Positions 15,469 through 22,553 of a stretch of 34,909 nt of DNA are shown one piece after another. Origin of the DNA: an uncultured Pelagibacteraceae bacterium (GTDB taxonomy: Bacteria; Pseudomonadota; Alphaproteobacteria; Pelagibacterales; Pelagibacteraceae); assembly GCA_902554315.1 (NCBI GenBank), contig CACDOF010000009.1, positions 1-34,909 on the forward strand, written 5' to 3'. Under the pieces are notes generated by a model. It did not search any database, was not told the DNA's origin, and worked only from the letters and a program-made list of their open reading frames with translations. Both the position numbers and the translations under genes were made by a program. The number at the start of each line of letters is the position of its first letter. Within the stretch, counting starts at the first letter, position 1.

Positions 15469-16415
15469 TTTTATTATTTGGTGCTTCAGGTCAGATTGGC
15501 AAATCTCTAATAAGAAAGTTTACTAAAAATAACTATAAGGTCATAGCCGTAACAAGAAACATACATAGAAAAGGATATCAACTAAAAACCCAGTCAAATT
15601 ATGGATATTTAGAAGTTGAAGAACTTACTTCATTTAGTGAGGAAAATATTTCATCCTTAATGGAAAGAAGTACAATTTGTATAAACTTAATTGGCATATT
15701 ATATGAAAAAAAAAAAAATCATTTTAAAACTATTCACACCGATCTCCCTTCCTTACTATCTAAAGTGGCAAAAAAGAAAAAATTAAAACAATTTATTCAT
15801 ATTTCAGCTTTGGGAATTGAAGAAGCAGTAGATAGTGGATACGCTTTAAGCAAACTAGGTGGAGAGTTAAAAGCAAGAAAAAATTTTGAAAAAACATTAA
15901 TCATTAAACCTTCTATAGTATTTTCAGTAGATGATAATTTTACAACAAACTTTATGTCATTGTTGAGTATATTGCCATTAATGCCATTATATTATAATGG
16001 TAAAACTAAATTTACACCTATACATGTTACAGATTTAGCAAATATTATTTTTCAAATTGTTGAAAGAAAAATTGTGGGAGATACCATTGAATGTGTAGGA
16101 CCAGAAGTATTAACTTTTAAAGAGATTATTTTAAAAATACTTAAATCTATAAATAAAAAAAGATTATTAATACCATTTCCATTATTTTTAGCAAAATTTA
16201 CAGCAAAAATATTTCAAACAATGCCAAAACCTTTAATAACAACTGATCAATTGAAATTATTAAAATATGATAATGTAGTATCAGGAAAATATAAAACAAA
16301 TTTAGATTTAAAAATTAATTGCTCGAAGAATTTTGAAAATGAAATAAATACTTATAGTTTTAATTGGAGAAGTGGTGGACAATTTTCAAAAAAAAATACT
16401 TTAAAAAATAATTAA
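15450..16415 (+). CDS. NDUFA9-like NAD(P)-binding protein
   Basis: This 321-residue extended short-chain dehydrogenase begins with a Rossmann strand and LLFGASGQIGKSL (GxxGxxG) and matches the NDUFA9-like family seen in alphaproteobacteria and as a complex I accessory subunit in mitochondria. The usual catalytic YxxxK reads YALSK near residue 130 (SGYALSKLGGE), so the dyad is at least partly present. No signal peptide is seen. It shares one base with the downstream SHOCT gene. An A13 run at 15706-15718 encodes GAA-(AAA)3-AAT within the frame, a possible slippage site. Association with complex I is inferred from the family, not from neighbours. Confidence 0.8.
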   Translation: MKNQDSILLFGASGQIGKSLIRKFTKNNYKVIAVTRNIHRKGYQLKTQSNYGYLEVEELTSFSEENISSLMERSTICINLIGILYEKKKNHFKTIHTDLPSLLSKVAKKKKLKQFIHISALGIEEAVDSGYALSKLGGELKARKNFEKTLIIKPSIVFSVDDNFTTNFMSLLSILPLMPLYYNGKTKFTPIHVTDLANIIFQIVERKIVGDTIECVGPEVLTFKEIILKILKSINKKRLLIPFPLFLAKFTAKIFQTMPKPLITTDQLKLLKYDNVVSGKYKTNLDLKINCSKNFENEINTYSFNWRSGGQFSKKNTLKNN

Positions 16416-16684
16416 TGTTTACATATTTTATATATTTTATTGTTTTTTTAATATTATCTTACGTGACGATAATTGCAGTTAAGGCAATTACCAGAGGTAT
16501 TGAGGCTAAAGAGAATATTAAATCAAATATAAATGAGAAAAAAGAAGATGAAGATATTTTAAATTTTGACAAAAAAAAACAAACAAACTTAGTTAACCAA
16601 ATTAAAGAGTTAAACAATCTGCATGATGAAGGAGTTTTAAATAAAGAGGAATTTGAAAAAGCAAAAAAAAAAATTTTAGAATAA
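16415..16684 (+). CDS. Small membrane protein with C-terminal SHOCT domain
   Basis: This 89-residue protein has one N-terminal hydrophobic helix (about 3-25), a charged linker, and a C-terminal segment of about 30 residues, LNNLHDEGVLNKEEFEKAKKKI, that fits the short SHOCT domain (only the pattern is quoted here: L-x2-L-x2-G-x-L-T/N-x2-E-F-x4-K-x-L). SHOCT domains are found at protein ends and are thought to mediate oligomerisation. The ATG overlaps the stop of the NDUFA9-like gene by one base, so both are probably co-translated. It abuts the convergent gcrA with no spacer. The function is unknown. Confidence 0.75.
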   Translation: MFTYFIYFIVFLILSYVTIIAVKAITRGIEAKENIKSNINEKKEDEDILNFDKKKQTNLVNQIKELNNLHDEGVLNKEEFEKAKKKILE

Positions 16685-17179
16685 TTATGCAGACTTAATT
16701 TTTTTTTCTATAAATTTTGGAACTTCATCCTCTTTATCAACTAAATCTTCTTTTTTACCTTTAGGCTGGAAAACTATCATCAGGTGAAGTGGGCAGTAAG
16801 AAAACTTTTCAACATTTTTTCTTCCACAGAAAGAAGACCCTATTTCATCTGGATGACCTTCCATATATTTGCAGGTATCATCTGTTAGTTCCTCTAATTG
16901 TAAGTTTTTTGCAGGTTCAAAATTCTTATCTAGTAGAAGGCTCTTAAATCTACTTTTTCTGCTCTTTTTTTGTATTTGATTATTATTGAGTTTAGAAGAA
17001 ATAATATTTTGAGAAGTTCCAGGTCTTGTTTTAATTTTTGCAGAAAGATTCAATCTATGAGCTTTACCAATTACAGCATTTCTACTAACTCCTCCAATTA
17101 TTTGAGCTATTTGACTTGCTGTTTGTCCTTTGCCCCAAAGTTCCTTTAATTTACTAACTTTTTCTTCATTCCAACTCAT
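16685..17179 (-). CDS. gcrA: GcrA family cell-cycle regulator
   Basis: This 164-residue protein starts MSWNEEKVSKLKELWGKG, the GcrA N-terminal helix-turn-helix, followed by GGVSRNAVIGKAHRLNL (29-45), which binds DNA. A basic, Asn-rich linker leads to a C-terminal region with C103, C118, C129 and H132 that interacts with sigma70 in Caulobacter. In that organism GcrA activates promoters carrying GANTC sites methylated by CcrM. Length is normal for the family. It is transcribed alone, divergently from the ABC-2 permease, and converges on the SHOCT gene with no gap. CcrM is not in this window. Identification is secure. Confidence 0.94.
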   Translation of the reverse strand: MSWNEEKVSKLKELWGKGQTASQIAQIIGGVSRNAVIGKAHRLNLSAKIKTRPGTSQNIISSKLNNNQIQKKSRKSRFKSLLLDKNFEPAKNLQLEELTDDTCKYMEGHPDEIGSSFCGRKNVEKFSYCPLHLMIVFQPKGKKEDLVDKEDEVPKFIEKKIKSA

Positions 17180-17306
17180 ACTACTATATTTTGTGTATCA
17201 TTTAATTTATATAACATTATCTTGAAAACATAAATTATTAATAATAACAAGCTTTTTTTCATGTTTTTTAACAATTTTTATAAAAAAAGTTTATGACTGA
17301 ATACTT

Positions 17307-18119
17307 ATGGTTGAATTAGAAAAAAAATATCAGATTGGGGTTAGAAGATTTGGACTTATTAATTGGGTTGGAACTTATTCTCTTTTAAAAAAAGAAATTT
17401 TAAGATTTGTAACTGTTTCTGGACAAACATTGGCTGGCCCAATTCTTACAAGTGTTCTATTTCTAACAGTAATATCTTTAGCCATTGGAACAGAGAGATC
17501 GGAAGTTTTGGGAGTACCTTATATTCAATTTTTAGCCAGTGGCTTAATTATGATGCAAGTAATCCAGCAAAGTTTTGCTCATTCAAGCTCGTCAGTAATG
17601 ATGGGCAAAATGATGGGAACATTAACTGATATTATACATAGCCCTTTATCAGCTATTGAAGTAATTTTTGCAATTACTTTAGCAGGTGCCGCAAGAGGTT
17701 TGTTAATTGCTATTATTTCAACATCAATTTTTGTTTATTTTTTAGAACTAAGTGTACAAAATTATTTTTTATGGTTTTTTTATTTGTTTCTAGGAGGAGT
17801 TTTTATGGGATCTGCTGGAATTATAGCTGGACTATATGCGGATAAATTTGATCAGATGAGTACTCTTACAAATTTTATAATTGTACCATTATCTTTTCTT
17901 AGTGGAACTTTTTATAGTATTGACAAATTGCCAAATATATTAAAAATAATGAGTCACTATAATCCTTTCTTTCATTTGATTGACGGTTTTAGATATTCAT
18001 TTATTGGCCAACTTGATGGCTCACTTAAAATTGGTATTTTACTTTTAATAGTTGTAACTTTAATTTCCTCTTTTTTAGCTTATCTTTTGTATAACATTGG
18101 GTATAAAATTAAGTCGTAA
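17307..18119 (+). CDS. ABC-2 type transporter permease
   Basis: This 270-residue integral membrane protein has about six hydrophobic segments and the ABC-2 permease ending: GGVFMGSAGIIAGL, then a LSGTFYSIDKLP turn, HYNPFFHLIDGFRYSFIG, and a last helix. This resembles the YadH/NodJ-type permeases that work with a separate ATPase to export lipids, polysaccharides or drugs. No partner ATPase lies beside it, so it must pair with one encoded elsewhere. The substrate cannot be read from the sequence. It is followed within 7 nt by argD, so it may be co-transcribed with the arginine genes despite no obvious functional link. The 127-nt gap upstream shows only a weak TTGAAA (17222-17227) promoter element. 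Confidence 0.85.
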   Translation: MVELEKKYQIGVRRFGLINWVGTYSLLKKEILRFVTVSGQTLAGPILTSVLFLTVISLAIGTERSEVLGVPYIQFLASGLIMMQVIQQSFAHSSSSVMMGKMMGTLTDIIHSPLSAIEVIFAITLAGAARGLLIAIISTSIFVYFLELSVQNYFLWFFYLFLGGVFMGSAGIIAGLYADKFDQMSTLTNFIIVPLSFLSGTFYSIDKLPNILKIMSHYNPFFHLIDGFRYSFIGQLDGSLKIGILLLIVVTLISSFLAYLLYNIGYKIKS

Positions 18120-18126
18120 AAAAATT

Positions 18127-19296
18127 ATGAGTTCATTAGCAAATAATTATAAAAGAAGAAAATTATCATTTAAAAAAGGGAATGGTTCTTTTTTATATGC
18201 CACAAATGGAAAAAAATATTTAGATTTTATTCAAGGTATTGCTGTAAACTCCTTGGGTCATGCTAATCCTCACTTAGTTAAAGCTATAAACTATCAATCA
18301 AAAAAAGTTTGGCATGTTTCTAATGCTTTTATAATTCCTGAGGGAGAAAAGCTTGCAAAAAAACTAACAAAAAAAACTTTTGCAGACTCTGTGATATTTC
18401 AAAATAGTGGAGCAGAAGCAACAGAAGCAGCTATTAAAGTTGCAAGAAGATATTTTTATTCAATTGGTAAACCAAAAAAAAATACAATTATATGTATTAA
18501 AAATTCTTTTCATGGAAGAACAATTGCTGCAATTCATGCAAGTGGATCAAAAAAAATGACAACAGGCTTTGGTCCAAAAGTCGACGGTTTTGACCATTTT
18601 GAATTTGGAGATCATAAAAAACTAAAGAAAATAATAACTAATAATACTGCTGCTATAATGGTTGAAACTATTATGGGTGAAGGAGGTATAAAAGTTATTC
18701 CTGATTGGTGCTTAAAAGAATTAAGAAAAATTTGTGATAAGAAAAAAATACTTTTAATTTTAGATGAGGTACAATGTGGCATAGGAAGATCAGGAAAATT
18801 TTTTGCTTATGAATATGCAAATATAAAACCTGATATTGTTCCTATTGCAAAAGGTATTGGCGGGGGCTTTCCAATAGGAGCTGTTTTAATGACAAAAAAA
18901 GTATCAAAAGCAATGATACCAGGAACGCATGGTTCTACATTTGGTGGAAATCCTTTGGCAATGACAGTTGGTAACGCAGTAATGGATCAAATTTTTAAAA
19001 AAGGTTTTTTGACCAATGTTAGAAAAATTTCAAATTATTTTATCAAAGAATTAAATAATATTAAAAAAAAATATCCAAAATTAATTAAAGAAATAAGAGG
19101 ACAAGGCTTATTGATTGGAATTCAATTATTTAATGATCAGAATAAATTTATTCAAAATTTAATGGATAATAAATTATTAACCATTAGAGCTGCTGAAAAT
19201 GTTGTTAGAATTTTGCCACCATTAAATGTAAAAAAAAGTGAAATTGATTTAGCGTTAAATATAATTAAAAAAGTTTGCAAAAAATATAAAGTATGA
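18127..19296 (+). CDS. argD: Acetylornithine aminotransferase
   Basis: This PLP-dependent class III aminotransferase of about 389 residues makes N-acetylornithine in arginine synthesis and may also serve lysine synthesis. Motifs include QNSGAEATEAAIKVAR (cofactor phosphate loop), FHGRT, LDEVQCGIGRSG with the pyridine-binding Asp, and IAKGIGGGFP with the Schiff-base lysine. I place the start at the ATG at 18127 (MSSLANNYKRR), because the in-frame ATG at 18097 would overlap the permease by 23 nt and add ten residues that family members lack. The stop overlaps the argF start (ATGA). The argD-argF pair is typical of alphaproteobacteria. Identification is secure. Confidence 0.94.
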   Translation: MSSLANNYKRRKLSFKKGNGSFLYATNGKKYLDFIQGIAVNSLGHANPHLVKAINYQSKKVWHVSNAFIIPEGEKLAKKLTKKTFADSVIFQNSGAEATEAAIKVARRYFYSIGKPKKNTIICIKNSFHGRTIAAIHASGSKKMTTGFGPKVDGFDHFEFGDHKKLKKIITNNTAAIMVETIMGEGGIKVIPDWCLKELRKICDKKKILLILDEVQCGIGRSGKFFAYEYANIKPDIVPIAKGIGGGFPIGAVLMTKKVSKAMIPGTHGSTFGGNPLAMTVGNAVMDQIFKKGFLTNVRKISNYFIKELNNIKKKYPKLIKEIRGQGLLIGIQLFNDQNKFIQNLMDNKLLTIRAAENVVRILPPLNVKKSEIDLALNIIKKVCKKYKV

Positions 19297-20228
19297 AAAA
19301 TTTTATAAATTTAAAAGATTTGCCATCTTCAGATCTTAGAAAAATTCTTTTCGATGCAAAAAAAAGAAAAAATAGAAGAAAAAAATTAAGTACTTTAGAT
19401 ATAGATAAAGATCATCCATTAAAAGGTAAATTATTAATACAAATGTTTGAAAAAGCTAGCTCTAGAACAAGACTTAGTTTTTACCTTGCAATAAAACAAC
19501 TGGGTGGTGGCACTTTAACCCTTAAGTCTAATGAAATACATCTGGGAAAAGGGGGAGAGAGTCTTCAGGATACTGCAAAGATTTTATCAACATATGGTGA
19601 TGGATTTATGCTTAGAACAGATAGTGATGATAAAATAAATCAATTTAGTAAACATTTAAAGATACCAATAATTAATGGATTAAGTCCATCATCACACCCA
19701 ACCCAAGTATTATCAGATGTTTTTACTGTTGAGGAAATAAAAAAAAAACCAATATCAAATTTGAATATTTGTTGGATTGGAGACTCAAATAATGTTTTAA
19801 ACAGCCTTATAGCTGCTTCAGTTAAGTTTTCTTTTAAATTAAATATTGGTTGTCCAAAAAATTATAAACCAAAAAGTTTTGTGTTAGATTGGGCAAAAAA
19901 AAATAAAGGAAAAATTCATATTTTTCATGATCCAAAAAAAGCAATTAAAAATGCTGATGTTATTTTTTCTGATAAAGTTATTTCTTTAAACGACAATGTT
20001 AATATTAAAAAGAAGACTAAAGATTTTAAAAATTTTTATATAAATAAAAAACTTTTAAGTTATGCAAAAAAAAATGCTATTTTTTTACATTGTCTTCCGA
20101 GAGGAAATGAAGTTTCTGATGAGGTTTTTTTAGGAAAGCAATCGCATGTTTGGCAGCAAGCTTATAATAGAGTTCATGTCCAGAAGAGTATTTTGCTATA
20201 TTGCTTTGGAAAGTTACGGCAGAGGTAG
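19293..20228 (+). CDS. argF: Ornithine carbamoyltransferase
   Basis: This 311-residue enzyme makes citrulline from ornithine and carbamoyl phosphate. The carbamoyl phosphate site SSRTRLSF, the SSHPTQVLSD segment and the ornithine-binding HCLPRGNEVSDEVF are complete. The length is normal. It begins within the argD stop codon (4-nt overlap), indicating co-translation, and its last 15 nt overlap the convergent cytochrome c gene. ArgJ, which supplies acetyl groups upstream in the same pathway, is encoded at 31.2 kb. Identification is secure. Confidence 0.96.
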   Translation: MKNFINLKDLPSSDLRKILFDAKKRKNRRKKLSTLDIDKDHPLKGKLLIQMFEKASSRTRLSFYLAIKQLGGGTLTLKSNEIHLGKGGESLQDTAKILSTYGDGFMLRTDSDDKINQFSKHLKIPIINGLSPSSHPTQVLSDVFTVEEIKKKPISNLNICWIGDSNNVLNSLIAASVKFSFKLNIGCPKNYKPKSFVLDWAKKNKGKIHIFHDPKKAIKNADVIFSDKVISLNDNVNIKKKTKDFKNFYINKKLLSYAKKNAIFLHCLPRGNEVSDEVFLGKQSHVWQQAYNRVHVQKSILLYCFGKLRQR

Positions 20229-20741
20229 AGGATTATCCGAGTTTTGATTCATATATAAAATTACAGAAGCTCTATCTTTTTCTTTTTTTAGCCCAGCAAA
20301 TGCCATTTTAGTTCCTTTTATGTAGCTTGTAGGTTTAATTAGAAAACTATTCATTTCATCGAAAGTCCATGATTTTCCAAAATCCATCAAAGCTTTGGAG
20401 TATTTATAATCTTCTAAACCTGCCATGTTTCTTCCAAGCACACTGTATAAAGCTGGTCCAATTTTATTTTTGCCTCCTTCTTTAACAGAATGACATGCAC
20501 TACATTTTTTAAATACCTTTTTTCCATGATCTGCATCTCCCATGCTTAATAAAGCTGAAATATCGACAGTTGCTACAGCTTTTGTGCCAGAGCTACTTTC
20601 AGTATTGGCTTCCACAAGGTAGGCAGATTTATTTGGTTTTTCTACGTGATAAATTACATTTGAAATTTTACTAATTCCAAAAACAACAACGAAAACTACT
20701 AATACCGCTGCAATTATTTTATTTATTTCAAAAGAATCCAT
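20214..20741 (-). CDS. cycM: Membrane-anchored c-type cytochrome (CycM-like)
   Basis: This 175-residue protein has an uncleaved N-terminal membrane helix (about 8-28), a short linker, and one class I cytochrome c domain (about 68-168). The heme site is CSACH, the proline ligand region is KIGPALYSVLGR, and the axial methionine is most likely in KGTKMAF. It resembles CycM/cytochrome c552 of alphaproteobacteria, which passes electrons from the bc1 complex to aa3 oxidase on the periplasmic side. It stands alone, divergent from kdsB and convergent with argF (15-nt overlap). Family secure; electron partners inferred. Confidence 0.9.
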   Translation of the reverse strand: MDSFEINKIIAAVLVVFVVVFGISKISNVIYHVEKPNKSAYLVEANTESSSGTKAVATVDISALLSMGDADHGKKVFKKCSACHSVKEGGKNKIGPALYSVLGRNMAGLEDYKYSKALMDFGKSWTFDEMNSFLIKPTSYIKGTKMAFAGLKKEKDRASVILYMNQNSDNPLPLP

Positions 20742-20799
20742 GCTTTATTTATTATGGTCGTATAACATGTTAAACAAAAAAAAAACTAAATTTAATTTC

Positions 20800-20822
20800 T
20801 ATAATTGCGTCTGAAAGACGCA
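20800..20822 (+). promoter_or_regulatory. TATAAT box and GC-rich inverted repeat before kdsB
   Basis: A perfect TATAAT (20800-20805) is followed at once by TGCGTC-TGAAA-GACGCA (20806-20822), a perfect 6-bp inverted repeat that is GC-rich for this DNA. No good -35 is seen at the normal distance. If TATAAT is a -10 box, transcription would start inside the repeat, so it would act as a DNA operator; if the start is upstream, it is an mRNA hairpin 18 nt before the kdsB ATG. Confidence 0.45.
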
Positions 20823-20839
20823 TAAAACTTAGATTTTTT

Positions 20840-21580
20840 ATGAGCAATACTATTATATTAATTCCATCAAGATTAAATGCTACCAGATTGCCTAACAAAC
20901 CACTTCTAAAAATTAATAATAAATCAATTATTAATCATGTTTATGAAAAAGCACTATCTACTAAAATTGGAGATGCATATGTAGCTACCGGTGATCAAGA
21001 AATTTACAATGAAGTTATTAAAAATGGTGGAAAATGTATTTTAACACAAAAAAATCATAAAACTGGAACTGATAGAATTTTTGAGGCTTTTCAGAAACTT
21101 AATGATACAAAAGTTCAATATGTAATTAATCTTCAAGGCGATGAACCAATGATAGATATTGAAGATGTAAAAAATCTTCATAATAAAGCAATTAATAATA
21201 AATCCGAAATAGCAACACTAGCATGTGAAATTAAAAATAAAACAATTTATAATAAAAATGATATTGTCAAAGTAATTACTGAAAAAAAATTAACAAAAGA
21301 TGATACCAGAAAAGCAAAAATATTTTTAAGAGAAGTTTCAAAAAATAATATAGAAAATTCTTATCATCATATAGGAATATACATTTTTGAAGTTTCAATT
21401 TTAAAAAAATTTGTTAATTTGGAGCAAACTGAGAATGAAATTTCAAAAAAACTAGAACAATTAAGAGCAATGGATAATAATATTTCAATAGATGTAAATT
21501 TAGCAAATGCCTCTCCTATTGGAGTTGATACCAAAGAGGATTATCTAGAAATTAAAAAATTAATGGAATATAAGATATAA
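20840..21580 (+). CDS. kdsB: CMP-Kdo synthetase
   Basis: This 246-residue nucleotidyltransferase activates Kdo with CTP for LPS inner-core synthesis. It starts with IILIPSRLNATRLPNKPL, the nucleotide-binding signature, and carries HKTGTDRI and INLQGDEPM (the metal-binding Asp region), all typical of KdsB. The length matches the family (about 245-250). Together with kdsD (13.8 kb) and lptB/lptC it implies that this cell makes and exports Kdo-containing LPS. It is followed after 4 nt by pheA, a pairing found in many alphaproteobacteria (kdsB, cycM and pheA cluster). Identification is secure. Confidence 0.95.
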   Translation: MSNTIILIPSRLNATRLPNKPLLKINNKSIINHVYEKALSTKIGDAYVATGDQEIYNEVIKNGGKCILTQKNHKTGTDRIFEAFQKLNDTKVQYVINLQGDEPMIDIEDVKNLHNKAINNKSEIATLACEIKNKTIYNKNDIVKVITEKKLTKDDTRKAKIFLREVSKNNIENSYHHIGIYIFEVSILKKFVNLEQTENEISKKLEQLRAMDNNISIDVNLANASPIGVDTKEDYLEIKKLMEYKI

Positions 21581-21584
21581 AATT

Positions 21585-22412
21585 ATGAAAATAGCATATC
21601 AAGGTATTGCTGGAAGTTACAGTGAAAGTTGTGCAAAAGAAATGTACCCAGGTTGTGAAACTATACCTTGTAAAACATTTGATGAATGTTTTGAAAGAGC
21701 TAATTCTGATAATTCTATAAAATCAATAATACCTGAATCAAATAAAACAACTGGCAACATAGGTGTAGAATATTTAATTTTCAAATATAGATTAAATATC
21801 TATGCAGAACATTTTTATCCAATTAAACACAATTTGTTGGGCATAAAGGGATCAAAAATTACCAATATAAAGGATGTTTATTCACATGCTCAAGCTTTAA
21901 GTCAGTCAACCGAGTTTATAAAAAAAAATAATTTCAATGAAAACATAAGAGCAGATACTGCAGGATCTGCAAAATATGTATCAGAAACTAATGATAAAAC
22001 TAAAGGCGCTATAGCTTCAGATCTTAGTGCTGAAATCTATAATCTTGAAATATTGAAGGAAAAAATTCAAGATGATAAAAATAATGTAACTAGATTTTTG
22101 CTGATGGGAAAAGATATATATCAACCAGAATTTAAAAAAGATAAGTATATAACATCAATTTTGTTTAAATTAAAAAGTAAGCCTGCCGCTCTTTATTCTG
22201 CACTTTCAGGTTTTGCTATAAATGGAATTAATATGACCAAACTTCAGAGTTTTCCTGAAAAAAATTCATTTTCCTCATATTTTTTTCTTTGTGATATAGA
22301 TGGTCACATTGAGTCTGAAAAAATTAAAAACTCTTTAGAAGAACTAGGCCTTCACTGTGAAGATATGCACGTACTAGGTGTTTATAATTCTGATAAATTT
22401 AGGCAAAAATAG
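21585..22412 (+). CDS. pheA: Prephenate dehydratase
   Basis: This 275-residue monofunctional prephenate dehydratase converts prephenate to phenylpyruvate for phenylalanine. The catalytic domain (about 1-180) begins KIAYQGIAGSYSE and ends with NNVTRFLLMG, which holds the catalytic Thr-Arg-Phe. The C-terminal ACT domain (about 190-270) shows LKSKPAALYSALSGFAINGINMTKLQS (pattern only: the GALxxxL and N-x-T-x-I/L-x-S elements), so feedback inhibition by phenylalanine is likely. There is no chorismate mutase domain. It is 4 nt behind kdsB. Identification is secure. Confidence 0.95.
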   Translation: MKIAYQGIAGSYSESCAKEMYPGCETIPCKTFDECFERANSDNSIKSIIPESNKTTGNIGVEYLIFKYRLNIYAEHFYPIKHNLLGIKGSKITNIKDVYSHAQALSQSTEFIKKNNFNENIRADTAGSAKYVSETNDKTKGAIASDLSAEIYNLEILKEKIQDDKNNVTRFLLMGKDIYQPEFKKDKYITSILFKLKSKPAALYSALSGFAINGINMTKLQSFPEKNSFSSYFFLCDIDGHIESEKIKNSLEELGLHCEDMHVLGVYNSDKFRQK

Positions 22413-22424
22413 CATCTAAGTTTA

Positions 22425-22454
22425 TTGTGGATTAGAATATTTTATTGGTATAAT
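22425..22454 (+). promoter_or_regulatory. Promoter of the SRP RNA gene
   Basis: TTGTGG (22425-22430) and a consensus TATAAT (22449-22454) are separated by 18 nt, and the first base of the SRP RNA terminal stem lies at 22461, exactly where initiation is expected. This is the best-looking promoter in the window, and probably also serves dnaX-ybaB-recR. Confidence 0.7.
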
Positions 22455-22459
22455 AAAGC

Positions 22460-22550
22460 TGGAGGCCATTCAGGTGGAGTTACCATGAACTCCCCCAGGC
22501 TTGAAAAAGAGCAAGGGTAATGAGTATTTTCCAGGTTGATTGGTCTCCTT
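22460..22550 (+). ncRNA. ffs: Small (4.5S) signal recognition particle RNA
   Basis: This RNA of about 90 nt is the RNA core of the signal recognition particle, which pairs with Ffh to target membrane proteins. Domain IV is clear: CCAGG (22495-22499), a GAAA tetraloop (22503-22506) closed by CTT/AAG, then AGCAAGGGTAA (22510-22520), the conserved Ffh-binding loop sequence. The ends pair perfectly over 8 bp (GGAGGCCA at 22461-22468 with TGGTCTCC at 22541-22548). Location directly before dnaX is common in bacteria. The 3' end lies about 3 nt from the dnaX ATG, and no terminator follows, so the mature 3' end must come from processing. Confidence 0.92.
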
Positions 22551-22553
22551 AAA

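Noticed and set aside
18097..18126. Upstream ATG start for argD
   Set aside because: It would overlap the permease by 23 nt and add ten residues not typical of ArgD; the ATG at 18127 fits better.
22536..22553. TTG start extending dnaX upstream by six codons
   Set aside because: It lies inside the SRP RNA terminal stem, and the ATG at 22554 gives the family-typical N-terminus.
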